Of a stretch of DNA of 64,000 bases, positions 54,938 through 63,922 are shown in pieces. The stretch covers positions 19,608-83,607 of the forward strand of contig CBCXVS010000004.1 of NCBI GenBank assembly GCA_965178525.1, read 5' to 3'. The notes beneath the pieces are model-generated. The model made no database searches. It was not told the origin of the DNA and saw nothing but the letters and a program-made list of their open reading frames with translations. The stretch's first letter is position 1. Every line of letters starts with the position of its first letter. Source of the DNA: CBCXVS01 sp965178525. GTDB lineage: Bacteria; Tectomicrobia; Entotheonellia; Entotheonellales; Entotheonellaceae. Position numbers and translations under genes: made by a program.

Positions 54938-55371
54938 AGCAGTAGCTCGCCTAATTCTGGGTAGGATATACCTGGCCTCACACAGAATGAGGAAGCACTC
55001 TCTAAGACGTCATCATGCATCGCTAACGTTGTATTATACCGTCTTGAGATCATGAACTCAAAGAAGAAATCAACCGTTCGTGAACAAGACATGATGGCTG
55101 CCTCACCGATAAACCTGCACCGTGTACGCCAGCAGGCCGACGTCATGACGAATGGCAAAGTGAGGACAAATCTGGGCCATAAGACATGCTGTCAGTTGCG
55201 CAAATGGCAAGTAGAACAATATGTTCCGCCGCCACGGCGCATGTGCGGAGGCATGACGCCTTGCTTCTGGTCCATACGGATGCGTTAATATCTTGATCAG
55301 CGGCTCGCTGATGGGAGCCGGTCAAGAGCCAAAAGATGACAAGACAACCCAGACGTGGAGGAATAGGAACG
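54938..55371. other. Intergenic, nothing recognised
   Basis: About 430 bp without a convincing gene; it must carry the promoters of the divergent MFS and CoA-transferase genes. No repeat or RNA structure recognised. Confidence 0.5.
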
Positions 55372-56646
55372 ATGGAGGCAGCCTTACAGCAGCGCATTCG
55401 GGAAATCGAAGCCCAACAAGCGGCGTTGCAGCAAGAACTCGCTGAACTGTACCAGCAAGCGGGTCAGGAGCAGCCCCCACCCTTGACAGGCGTGCGGATT
55501 CTCGATCTCAGTTGGGCCGTTTTCGGTCCGCTGTCGACGCAGATCCTCGGGGATATGGGCGCGGAGGTGATCAAAATCGAGCGCGTCGACGGCGGCGACT
55601 TGGGGCGGCAGACGTACAGTGCGTATTTCACCAATCGGAATAAACAGAGTCTGGCGGTGGATATGCGGACCCTGGAAGGGCGAGAGATCGTGCTGCAACT
55701 AGCGGAAACCGCGCATATCTTTTTGCAGAGCTTCCGTCCGGGCGTGATGGAGCGCTTGGGTCTGGATTATGCTGCGGTCAGCCAACGTAATCCGCGCATT
55801 GTCTACTGTTCGCTGTCGGGCTTTGGGCAAGATGGCCCCTATCGGCGACGGCGGGCGGCAGATCTGATCATCCAGGGGATGTCGGGCATGATGAGTGTGA
55901 TTGGCCATGCCGATACGCCGCCAACGTCGGCGGGCTTCCTGGTCTGCGATGTGACGGGCGCACTCCATAATGTGATTGGCATGCTGTTGGGGTATGGTGT
56001 GCAACAGCAGCGCGGCATTGGGCAGCATATTGAGCTGTCCCTGTTCGATAGTGCAATCACCCTGCAAAGCTTTCCCTACACCTGGTACCTAAACAACCCG
56101 GACCAACCGCCGCAACGGGCGGGGGGCGGCCATTGGCGCCATCTCCCTATGTACGGTGTCTTTGAGACCAAAGACCACCCGCTGGTGCTGATGGCCGCCA
56201 TGCGTGGGGAGCAATGGCCGGGGATGACGGCCGTGCCGGGCATGGAGCCGCTTGGCGAGAACCCAAAGTTTGCGACGCTGGCGGGTCGTATGGAACACGC
56301 CAAGGAGCTGGATGAGATCTTTCAGGCGCTGTTACGGCAGCAGACATGGGATGAATGGATTGCCCGGTTCACGGCTGCCGAAGTGTTGTGTGGGCCGGTG
56401 TATACGTATGATGAGGTGTTGGCCGATCCGCAGTTCCACCACAATGGTATGGTTGGCGAGCTGCGGGATCAGGACGGTGAGGTCATGAAAATTTTGCACT
56501 CCCCGATTCGCCTCAGCAAGACCCCGGCGCAAGTGCGCACACCGATGCCGGATTTGGGGCAGCATACACAGGAAATTCTCCAAAGTCTGGGATATAGCGC
56601 AGACGCCATGCAGCGCTTACGCGAGCAAGGCATTATCGTCGGATGA
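55372..56646 (+). CDS. Family III CoA-transferase with N-terminal coiled coil
   Basis: A 424-residue CaiB/BaiF CoA-transferase. The first ~35 residues are a Q/E-rich coiled coil (EAALQQRIREIEAQQAAL, continuing QQELAELYQQA), an unusual addition. Then LTGVRILDLSWAVFGPLST, GAEVIKIERVDGGD, and FLVCDVTGALHNVIGML with the likely catalytic Asp. CoA transfer between acids; paralogue of 31352-32494. The extra helix may mediate multimer assembly. Confidence 0.9.
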   Translation: MEAALQQRIREIEAQQAALQQELAELYQQAGQEQPPPLTGVRILDLSWAVFGPLSTQILGDMGAEVIKIERVDGGDLGRQTYSAYFTNRNKQSLAVDMRTLEGREIVLQLAETAHIFLQSFRPGVMERLGLDYAAVSQRNPRIVYCSLSGFGQDGPYRRRRAADLIIQGMSGMMSVIGHADTPPTSAGFLVCDVTGALHNVIGMLLGYGVQQQRGIGQHIELSLFDSAITLQSFPYTWYLNNPDQPPQRAGGGHWRHLPMYGVFETKDHPLVLMAAMRGEQWPGMTAVPGMEPLGENPKFATLAGRMEHAKELDEIFQALLRQQTWDEWIARFTAAEVLCGPVYTYDEVLADPQFHHNGMVGELRDQDGEVMKILHSPIRLSKTPAQVRTPMPDLGQHTQEILQSLGYSADAMQRLREQGIIVG

Positions 56647-56649
56647 GTC

Positions 56650-56750
56650 GAATGCGGAATGCGGAATGCGGAATGCGGAATAAAAGACATCTCATAGCCC
56701 AAGATCAACGGCTGCATGCCGGTCTTACATTCCGCATTCCGCATTCCGCA
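56650..56750. repeat. Inverted heptamer arrays forming a hairpin between convergent genes
   Basis: (GAATGCG)4 at 56650-56677 and its inverse (CATTCCG)3 at 56728-56748 face each other over a ~46-nt loop; together they can form a stem of about 25 bp. They sit exactly between the converging CoA-transferase and TPP genes, where a two-way terminator would be expected. Confidence 0.8.
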
Positions 56751-56754
56751 TTTG

Positions 56755-58398
56755 TTAGAAGGGTCGGCGGTGGGAAAACGCCCTCTCCTCGCTGGTGATG
56801 AATTCCAGCAGGGCCGCCTGGCCGTCGTCATTGGCCCTGCGGACGCGTTGGAAGGCGGCGGCGATCTCATTGGGGTCTTCCACGCGCTCGGCATAGCCGC
56901 CCATGGCCCGCCCCATGGCCGCGTAGTCACCGCCGATGTCACGCGTCTGGTAGCGTTCATGCGACAGCCGCATCTGCTCCGTTTCGATGGCCATGGACGA
57001 GTTGTTCAAGACCACGGTTGTAATCGGAATGCCGCAACGCGCGGCGGTTTCGAAATCCAAGCCGGTCATGCCGAAGGCGGCATCCCCCATAAAATTGACA
57101 CAGAATTTGTCCGGCACCGCGAGCTTCGCGCCGATAATGAGCCCCAGGCCGGTTCCCAAGGCATGGGATTTGCCCCATCCCATGTAGCCACGTGGTGCGG
57201 TGGCGCGGTAAAACGGGATGAGCTGGTCCCGCGGGCTGCCGGAATCATGCGTGACGACGGCCTCACTGGGATTCACGGTTTGCATGAACTCCCAGATTAC
57301 CCGGTACGGGGTGATAGGCGTCTGCTTCGAGGTCAGCGTGGGCATCCACTCGGTCAGCCAGGCCTCCCGCACGTGCTGGACTTCAGCGGCTTTGGCGCCG
57401 TCATTGGGTTTGCCTGTGCCCTTGGTGAGATCTTTGACGGCCTCAATCAATTGGCGCAATACGTGTTTGGCATCGCCGAGGATAGGGTGCTCTGTGGCAT
57501 AGTTTTTGTTGAGATCGCGCTCGTCGTTGGTGGCATGAATGATCACTTTGCCCGGCGGGATATTGGTGCTCATGCCGTGCCGCGTGAGGCTGCTGCCAAT
57601 GCTGCAGACCACATCGGCTTGGCGCAGAAAATGATGCACCGTGCCGGGCATCACCCCACCGCCCGTGCCCAGCGCCAAAGGGTGATCTTCCGGAAAGGCG
57701 CTTTTGCCCTCGAGGGTGGTCATGACCGGCGCTTGCGTCACTTCGGCGAGTTCGGCCAGCTCGGCCGACGCTTCGGCATAGAGCACCCCCTGGCCGGCGT
57801 GCAAGATGGGCTGTTGCGCCTGCAGCAACACCTCGGCTGCGGCGGCAATGTCCTGCGGGTTGCCCATGGGCTGGGTCGTGCGCACCGGCGTATAGTCCAC
57901 GGTATCGCCGATGTCTTCGGTCGCCACATCGGCCGGGATTTCCACCATGACTGGACCCGGACGTCCCATCTTCATGACGCTAAAAGCCCGGCGCATGACG
58001 TCGGCGACCCGGGCCGGGACGTTGAGCGTCTCGACATGCTTGGTGACCGAGGCATAGGTACGAGCCGAGCTAAAGAGGGGAAAGACCTGAGCCTGCTCGC
58101 GCGGATGGCCCAGGGGTAGGAAGAGCATCGGCACGGAATCCGAGAAGGCCGTGGCCACGCCGGGAAAGGCGTTTTCCGCCCCGGGACCGTATTGCATGGC
58201 AAAGACGCCGGCGGGTCTGCCGTTCGCCGTGCGGCTGTAGCCGTCGGCCATGCCGGCGCCGACCCGCTCTTGCCGGCAAACGAGCGGGCGGATCCCGGCA
58301 GCCGCGCACGCTTCGATGAGCGCCGTGGTGGGATAGCAGTTCAGATACTCGACCCCTTCACGTTTCAAAATCTCTGCGATGGCATCAATAACCCGCAT
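56755..58398 (-). CDS. Acetolactate-synthase-like TPP enzyme
   Basis: A 547-residue thiamine-pyrophosphate enzyme starting MRVIDAIAEILKREG behind GGAG. PYR-domain Glu is in VCRQERVGAGMADGYS; the PP domain has FMGDAAFGMTGLDFETAARC and VVLNN, the Mg-TPP motif. It is complete, unlike the relative at 50265. The set is typical of enzymes acting on 2-keto acids or oxalyl/hydroxyacyl-CoA; combined with the CoA-transferase opposite, an oxalyl-CoA- or 2-hydroxyacyl-CoA-lyase-like pathway is possible. Confidence 0.9.
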   Translation of the reverse strand: MRVIDAIAEILKREGVEYLNCYPTTALIEACAAAGIRPLVCRQERVGAGMADGYSRTANGRPAGVFAMQYGPGAENAFPGVATAFSDSVPMLFLPLGHPREQAQVFPLFSSARTYASVTKHVETLNVPARVADVMRRAFSVMKMGRPGPVMVEIPADVATEDIGDTVDYTPVRTTQPMGNPQDIAAAAEVLLQAQQPILHAGQGVLYAEASAELAELAEVTQAPVMTTLEGKSAFPEDHPLALGTGGGVMPGTVHHFLRQADVVCSIGSSLTRHGMSTNIPPGKVIIHATNDERDLNKNYATEHPILGDAKHVLRQLIEAVKDLTKGTGKPNDGAKAAEVQHVREAWLTEWMPTLTSKQTPITPYRVIWEFMQTVNPSEAVVTHDSGSPRDQLIPFYRATAPRGYMGWGKSHALGTGLGLIIGAKLAVPDKFCVNFMGDAAFGMTGLDFETAARCGIPITTVVLNNSSMAIETEQMRLSHERYQTRDIGGDYAAMGRAMGGYAERVEDPNEIAAAFQRVRRANDDGQAALLEFITSEERAFSHRRPF

Positions 58399-58681
58399 AC
58401 GGTGTCTCCTTCCGTGCGTCCTCCAGGGTAGCCAAATGGTGCTTAGGCTCTGGAGCCTCATTGTGCAGGGGCTGATAGGGCCTTGCAAGCAAAAAGAGAT
58501 CAGGCGTTGCCAGTCGGATGTTTGCGGGTTCGGATGGCGGCCATGGCTTTTTGGCTTGACTAGGTCTATAATAACTTGGTCGTCTGCCCATCGTGATCGC
58601 TGCAGGGGGAGGCGGCCCAGGAGAGAGCGACATGCTGCATGAGGAGCAGGTATACGGCGAGCGGTGCGCAACGGGGAGGAA

Positions 58682-59680
58682 ATGATGGCGGCGGCCATGG
58701 TTGAGAACTGTTGGAATGCGTTATGTTCCCTAGCGCAAGCCGTCAGAGCGTGGGACAAGCCGATTGACTTTTGTTCATTGCGTTTTGGCGCGGAGGAGGC
58801 GGTGCGCATCAATGCTGTCCTGGGGCCTCAGGAGGGGTGTTCGACCGTCACGCTCGGCCTCAATGTCCGGTTCGATATGGAGCTGGAGGTCACGGCGCAA
58901 GGCGGGGCGTATTTCATCTTGGAGGATTTCATTCGGGTCATGGTGGTCTCTACGGAGACGCTGTCGCCGGACGTACAACGGCTGATCTGCATCTATGCGC
59001 CCTATTGTTTTGCTGCCATGCACGCCAGGCGGTGGCAGCGGGCCTTTGCCGTCAGCCACTTTGCGCAGTCACTGGATGGGCGGATTGCGACCGTTACGGG
59101 CGATTCCAAATGGATTGGCAGTGATGAAAATTTGATCCATGCGCATCGCATGCGCGCCTTGTGTGATGGGATTCTCATTGGCGCCAATACGCTGAAGCGC
59201 GATACGCCGGCATTAACCGTGCGCCACGTACAGGGAGAAAACCCGCAGCGCATTGTGGTCGGCTCGTCAATCGAGGGGCTCGATTGTTTGATACAGGCGA
59301 GCCCGGAGCCCATTGTGGTCGTGGGGCCGCAGGTTCCCTCGCCGAATCGCCACATTCGCACCGTGACCGTGCCGCGCGACAACGGCCTCATCTCAGGGGT
59401 GCCGCTCCTGCAAGCCTTGTATCAACAGGGCATCTTCTCCGTCTATATCGAAGGCGGATCGATCACCACCTCGCATTTTTTGAGTGAGGAGGCGATCGAT
59501 GTGGTGCAATTGCACATTGCGCCGATGATCCTGGGCTCCGGGGTGTCCGCCTTTATGATGCCGCAGATTACCCATGTGACCGATTCGGTGCGTTTTGTGT
59601 CGCATCAATTCGTCCCGATGGACGACCATATGATGTTTGTCGGCACCACGCAACGCTTCAACGCGCAGGATACCGTATGA
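58682..59680 (+). CDS. RibD C-terminal-like (dihydrofolate-reductase fold) reductase
   Basis: About 332 residues. The C-terminal ~220 residues are a RibD_C domain: FAVSHFAQSLDGRIATVTG, GILIGANTLKRDTPALTVR, and VYIEGGSITTSHFL, as in riboflavin-pathway and pterin-like reductases. Residues 1-115 do not resemble a RibD deaminase and have no zinc motif; their role is unknown. The gene overlaps the dehydrogenase by 4 bp and starts an operon with PTPS and a methyltransferase, so an NADPH-dependent step on a pterin-like ring is the best guess. Confidence 0.82.
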   Translation: MMAAAMVENCWNALCSLAQAVRAWDKPIDFCSLRFGAEEAVRINAVLGPQEGCSTVTLGLNVRFDMELEVTAQGGAYFILEDFIRVMVVSTETLSPDVQRLICIYAPYCFAAMHARRWQRAFAVSHFAQSLDGRIATVTGDSKWIGSDENLIHAHRMRALCDGILIGANTLKRDTPALTVRHVQGENPQRIVVGSSIEGLDCLIQASPEPIVVVGPQVPSPNRHIRTVTVPRDNGLISGVPLLQALYQQGIFSVYIEGGSITTSHFLSEEAIDVVQLHIAPMILGSGVSAFMMPQITHVTDSVRFVSHQFVPMDDHMMFVGTTQRFNAQDTV

Positions 59681-60651
59681 CGGAGGCTCGGGCGCTGTGG
59701 TTTCAGGGTCCGTCACGGGCCGAGCTGGTGTCGGAAGCCTTGCCGGCGGTGGCGGCAGAGACGTGCGACATTCGGACGCATTTTTCCGCCATCAGTCCTG
59801 GCACGGAACGCCTGGTTTATACCGGGCAGGTGCCGCCGGCGCTCTACCAGGAGATGCGCTGTCCATACATGAGCGGCGATTTTCCCTTCCCGGTCAAATA
59901 TGGCTATGCCCTCGTTGGGGAAATGGTGGCGGGGCCGCGGGATATGCACGGTCAGCTCGTGCATGTGCTACATCCGCATCAGGACCGCTGCCGCGTCCGT
60001 CTGCAGGATACGTTTCCGGTACCTGCGGCGGTGCCGCCGCCACGCGCCACCTTAGCGAGTAACCTGGAGACGGCGGTCAATGCCCTGTGGGATGCACGTG
60101 TCGGCATCGGTGAGCGTGCCCTCGTGGTCGGCTTTGGCATTATTGGCTCTCTCGTCGCCCGGCTGCTGACGCGCGTCGCCGGTGTGCAGGTGCAGGTCGT
60201 GGATGCGCAAGACGCCAAGATTGACCTCGCCCGGCAGATGGGGTTTGCGGCCTGTGATCCGACGCAAGTGGCCGACGATTTTGACCTGGCCTTTCATGCC
60301 AGTGCCAGTGCGGCCGGGTTACAACTGGCGCTGGATGCCGTCGGCTTCGAGGGACGGGTCATCGAGTTGAGTTGGTACGGCAGGCGCGATGTCACGGTGC
60401 ACCTGGGCGGATCATTTCATAGTCAACGCAAAGCGATCATCGCGTCGCAGGTGTCGCACATTGCCACGCCGCAACGCCCACGGTGGGATTACCGGCGTCG
60501 CAAAGCGCTCGTCTTTTCTCTACTCCACGACCCAGTGTTTGATCAGCATATTACCCACGTCGTGCCGTTTGCCGAGCTGCCCCAGGTCTATGACCGCTTG
60601 CAGCAGGCGCCGACTGCAGGGCTGGCCTACGTGGTGGACTATCTCGTATAG
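59677..60651 (+). CDS. MDR-family dehydrogenase (threonine dehydrogenase-like)
   Basis: A 324-residue medium-chain dehydrogenase. SAISPGTERLVYTGQVP is the N-terminal catalytic-domain signature of the Tdh-like group; ALVVGFGIIGSLVARLL is the NAD(P) Rossmann loop; the usual GHE zinc motif is absent. Coupled to the RibD-like gene by a 4-bp overlap. It would oxidise or reduce a side chain in the pterin-like pathway. Confidence 0.85.
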   Translation: MTEARALWFQGPSRAELVSEALPAVAAETCDIRTHFSAISPGTERLVYTGQVPPALYQEMRCPYMSGDFPFPVKYGYALVGEMVAGPRDMHGQLVHVLHPHQDRCRVRLQDTFPVPAAVPPPRATLASNLETAVNALWDARVGIGERALVVGFGIIGSLVARLLTRVAGVQVQVVDAQDAKIDLARQMGFAACDPTQVADDFDLAFHASASAAGLQLALDAVGFEGRVIELSWYGRRDVTVHLGGSFHSQRKAIIASQVSHIATPQRPRWDYRRRKALVFSLLHDPVFDQHITHVVPFAELPQVYDRLQQAPTAGLAYVVDYLV

Positions 60652-60758
60652 GCCGGCGCAAGTAAGTTACCTCTTTGCGTACCGCAAGGTTAAGCAAATC
60701 AGGATTGCTAGGGATACGTTATTGCGGTATGCAGTACGAGCAGGAGAACGTGACAGCC

Positions 60759-61163
60759 ATGTATAGCGTAACGGTAAGCGACCATATCATGATTGCCCAC
60801 TCGCTCCGGGGCGAGGTGTTTGGCCCGGCGCAGCAGATGCACGGCGCCACCTATGTGGTCGAAGTGGAGTTTCGCAGCCAGCACCTGGATCCGGACGGCA
60901 TTGTCATCGACATCGGGCTTGCCGGTGATTTGCTGCGCGAAGTGTTACAGCCGCTGAATTACCGCAATTTGGATGAGAGCCCGGAATTTCAGGGGGTGAA
61001 CACGACCACGGAAGTGCTCCCCTCTGCCATCTTTTCTCACTTGCTAGCGCGTCTGCAGGCGAGCGGCAGGGTGAAGATGGGGCCAGATGGTCTGCAGGCG
61101 ATGAAGGTAACCCTGCGAGAAACCCCGAGCGCGTGGGCGGCCTACGAGGCCGCCCTGGCGTAG
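60759..61163 (+). CDS. 6-pyruvoyl-tetrahydropterin synthase/QueD-like protein
   Basis: A 134-residue PTPS-fold protein. FGPAQQMHGATYVVEVEFRS has the His that binds zinc in HG(A/H)xY, and NTTTEVLPSAI is the conserved substrate/Glu region. The N-terminal zinc His appears in MIAHSLRG; the catalytic Cys of queuosine QueD is not visible, so it is a divergent PTPS. An earlier GTG start is possible. Third gene of the RibD-like operon. Confidence 0.85.
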   Translation: MYSVTVSDHIMIAHSLRGEVFGPAQQMHGATYVVEVEFRSQHLDPDGIVIDIGLAGDLLREVLQPLNYRNLDESPEFQGVNTTTEVLPSAIFSHLLARLQASGRVKMGPDGLQAMKVTLRETPSAWAAYEAALA

Positions 61164-61212
61164 GGCCGCTCGGATCGATGACGACGGCGAGCGCCAGAGG
61201 AGTTCTCAGACC

Positions 61213-62154
61213 ATGCCGCTTCCTCAGAGCTACTCTTTCACCCGTTATCTGACGGCCAAACGTACGATTGACGACCGTGCCTTCAATCCGCATGTGTGAC
61301 AGAGTCTGGTGCAAGCCCTCCCGGCGAGCACGCCGCGGCAGCCGCTACGCATCCTGGAACTCGGGGCCGGTACCGGTGCGATGGCGGAACGGATACTCGC
61401 GGCCGATATGTTGACCGACGCCACGTATACCGCCATCGATGCCAATCCCGATAACATCGCCCAGGCCCGCCGTCATTTGCCGCAGTGGGCAACCGAGCGG
61501 GGTTTTGACGCGACGGCAAACGACGGCGGGCTGCATCTGCAGCGCGGGCGGCAGCACGTTGGGTTGCACGTTGAAGCCATCGACTTGTTCGATTTTATCG
61601 AACGGGAGCGCTGTCGGCAGACCTGGGATCTGCTCATCGCCCACGCGCTCATTGACCTGTTGGACGTACCCACGGCATTGCCGCTCCTCTTTTCGGTCCT
61701 GCGTCCTGGCGGTCTTTTCTACTTCCCGATCACGTTCGATGGCGCTTCGATCCTGGAACCGGCCATTGATCCCGGATACGACGACTGCATCGAACGGTTC
61801 TATCACGACACCATGGATCAACGCCTCGTGCGCGGCAAACCCTCGGGTGACAGCCGTACCGGGCGACATCTGTTTACGCATTTGCGCGCCTTGGGAGTAG
61901 ACGTGCTGGATGCGGGCAGCTCCGACTGGGTCGTATTCGCCGGCGCGCAGGGATATCCTGCCGACGAAGCCTACTTTCTCCATTTCATCATCCACACCTT
62001 CTACACGGCTTTGACCTCTCATCCTCAGCTCGATCCGGAGCGATTTACGCGTTGGATTCGCCAGCGGCATGCCCAGGTCGAGGACGGCAGTCTCGTGTTC
62101 ATCGCGCATCAACTCGACCTGCTCGGGTCGCTGCCAAAGCAGCCGGATACGTGA
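61213..62154 (+). pseudogene. SAM-dependent methyltransferase with in-frame TGA at codon 29
   Basis: A 314-codon gene. It opens MPLPQSYSFTRYLTAKRT, then IDDRAFNPHV and TGA (61297-61299), and continues QSLVQALPAS in the same frame into LRILELGAGTGAMAERIL (motif I), TYTAIDANPD, WDLLIAHALIDLLDV (post-motif II) and LRPGGLFYFPI (motif III). Trp is usual at the stop position (TGG to TGA). The region after the stop, starting at GTG 61309, still contains the whole catalytic fold, so a shortened protein may be made. Last gene of the pterin-like operon. Confidence 0.8.
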
Positions 62155-62240
62155 TCGTGGCGCCGTCTGCCTCACCTCGCGTCTGACGCCCCGATGGCCG
62201 GGCTATGCCCTGGCGCCGCCATGCCGAGTCCGGCAAACTA

Positions 62241-62267
62241 TGAGAATGATCTTGAAAATCGTTATCA
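62241..62267 (+). promoter_or_regulatory. Fur box upstream of the iron-binding protein gene
   Basis: TGAAAATCGTTATCA at 62253-62267 matches the 7-1-7 Fur site TGATAATNATTATCA in 12 of 14 defined positions, and the overlapping TGAGAATGATCTTGA (62241-62255) matches in 10. Overlapping half-sites are usual for Fur operators. It lies ~190 bp before the start of the ferric-binding protein gene. Confidence 0.75.
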
Positions 62268-62455
62268 AGATATATAAGATAAGCTGTCAACGTATGGCGT
62301 GACCGCTTCATGAGTTGAAGCAGGGGCACGATCTTGTGATGCTGCACGGCAGAGCGCGAGCGCAAAAGTCGTAGGAGCACGGTTGTGGCTCGGGCCATTG
62401 GTGTCGCATGTCAACACAGATGCGCACGATGGCGAGCAAGAAGGAGACGGACGAT

Positions 62456-63484
62456 ATGGCAAAGCAGAGATGGGGGAGATGGCGTGGGTGGCTGGCACTG
62501 GTGATGTTGTGGAGCGGTGTGATCATCGTGCCGGCGGTCGATGCGGCGGAAAGCCTCATCGTGTATTCCGGCCGTGGAGAGAAATTCACCAGACCCACTG
62601 CCGAAGCGTTTACCAAGCAAACCGGTATCCCGGTGCAGATGCAGACGGGTAAGTCGGCGGCCATTTTGGCCAAACTTCGCGTTGAACGGGATAAAAGCCC
62701 GGCTGATATCTTTATCACCAATTACGTGGGCGTTTTGGAAGAAGCCCGTAAGCATGATTTATTGGCTCCGGTCACGTCCCCGATGGTCGAGCAGATTCCC
62801 GCTGAATTCCGCGCTCAGGACCATACCTGGCTGGCGTTCTCGGCCCGTTTGCGGGTCATTGTCTACAATACGGACATGGTCAAACCCGATGCCATATCCT
62901 CTCTGTTGGATCTTGCCGAGGCCAAATGGCACGGCAAAGTCGGCACGGTCACGAGTGGCAATCAATCCTTTATCGGTGGCTTGACGGCCCTCTACGCGCT
63001 CCATGGCGCCGAGAAAACCGAGGCGTTTTTGCAGGGCCTCAAGGCCAATTCCGAAGGGCGCGTCATGCCTAAGCACACGCCCGTGGTGTCGGCGGTGGCC
63101 GCGGGGCAATTCCCGCTGGGTTACGTCAATCACTATTACTACTACCGCCATAAAGCGAAAAACCCGGATGCGCCATTGGGCATCCTGATTCCGGATCAGG
63201 GCGACGCCGGCATGGGAGCGGTGGTCACCGTCGCCGGCGCCGCGATGCTCAAATCCTCGAAAAACCGTGAGGTGGCCCAGAAGTTCATGACGTTTTTGAT
63301 TTCGCCGGCAGGCCAAGAAATTTTTGCCAAGGTGAACTACGAATATCCGGTCAATCCCAAAGTGACCGCGCATGAGGCCGTGGTGCCGCGCGATCGCATC
63401 AAACTCGCCCCGGTGAATCTGGCGCAGGCTTTTGGCAGCCGTGCCCAAGCCATTGCCTTGATTGAAAAGGTGGGCCTGGAGTAG
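62456..63484 (+). CDS. Periplasmic ferric-iron ABC transporter binding protein (FutA/HitA-like)
   Basis: About 342 residues with signal peptide (GWLALVMLWSGVIIVPAVDA then AES) and a start behind AAGGAGACGG. The family fold opens LIVYSGRGEKFTRPTAEAF, and VNHYYYYRHKAK holds the paired tyrosines that bind Fe3+. The permease and ATPase are not in the window. A Fur box upstream (62241-62267) fits repression by iron. Confidence 0.92.
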   Translation: MAKQRWGRWRGWLALVMLWSGVIIVPAVDAAESLIVYSGRGEKFTRPTAEAFTKQTGIPVQMQTGKSAAILAKLRVERDKSPADIFITNYVGVLEEARKHDLLAPVTSPMVEQIPAEFRAQDHTWLAFSARLRVIVYNTDMVKPDAISSLLDLAEAKWHGKVGTVTSGNQSFIGGLTALYALHGAEKTEAFLQGLKANSEGRVMPKHTPVVSAVAAGQFPLGYVNHYYYYRHKAKNPDAPLGILIPDQGDAGMGAVVTVAGAAMLKSSKNREVAQKFMTFLISPAGQEIFAKVNYEYPVNPKVTAHEAVVPRDRIKLAPVNLAQAFGSRAQAIALIEKVGLE

Positions 63485-63922
63485 CGGATTAACCACCCGC
63501 ATGGACGGTGTCCAGGCAAACGTCTCATGATTCATGGAGCCGATACTGGACATCGTTGGCTTGGCGGTTAACCGCCCCATTGGCTTGTCTTTGCCGATCG
63601 ATCGGTTTACCGCGGCCAACCGCATGCATGGGCTGAAGGAGACGCAGACGATGACCCTGAATGGCGGCCCCCACCCCGACGACTCGCCAGCCGGCAAAAT
63701 CCTCAAATTGTTACAGCAACATGGCGCCTGTACGATCGGGGTTGTAAATTCCGCATGCAAAAACGCCTGGATGCTTCCGCTGCCCCCGCCCATGTCTCGC
63801 CATTCCCCCTGATGAATCCTATCGTTGGCTACGCGGCACAAGCTGGCGAACGCGTTTGACGGGTCAGTCTGCGATCTCTTTTGTCCTGAGGCGTAGCATC
63901 ATGCTCAGACGGTGTCTCAGCG
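63485..63922. other. Intergenic with a possible regulator N-terminus
   Basis: A short frame at 63651-63812 starts MTLNGGPHPDDSPAGKILK and continues LLQQHGACTIGVVNSA, which vaguely resembles the first helix-turn-helix part of MarR/ArsR-like regulators, but it ends without a DNA-binding domain. Nothing else recognised. Confidence 0.25.

Noticed and set aside
2399..62154. Genome-wide reassignment of TAG as a sense codon
   Set aside because: TAG ends several intact genes at their natural family lengths (for example amidohydrolase A at 42658-42660), and TAA and TGA interruptions are seen too.
62759..63841. 360-residue minus-strand frame over the iron-binding protein
   Set aside because: No family features and opposite to a gene with signal peptide and iron ligands.
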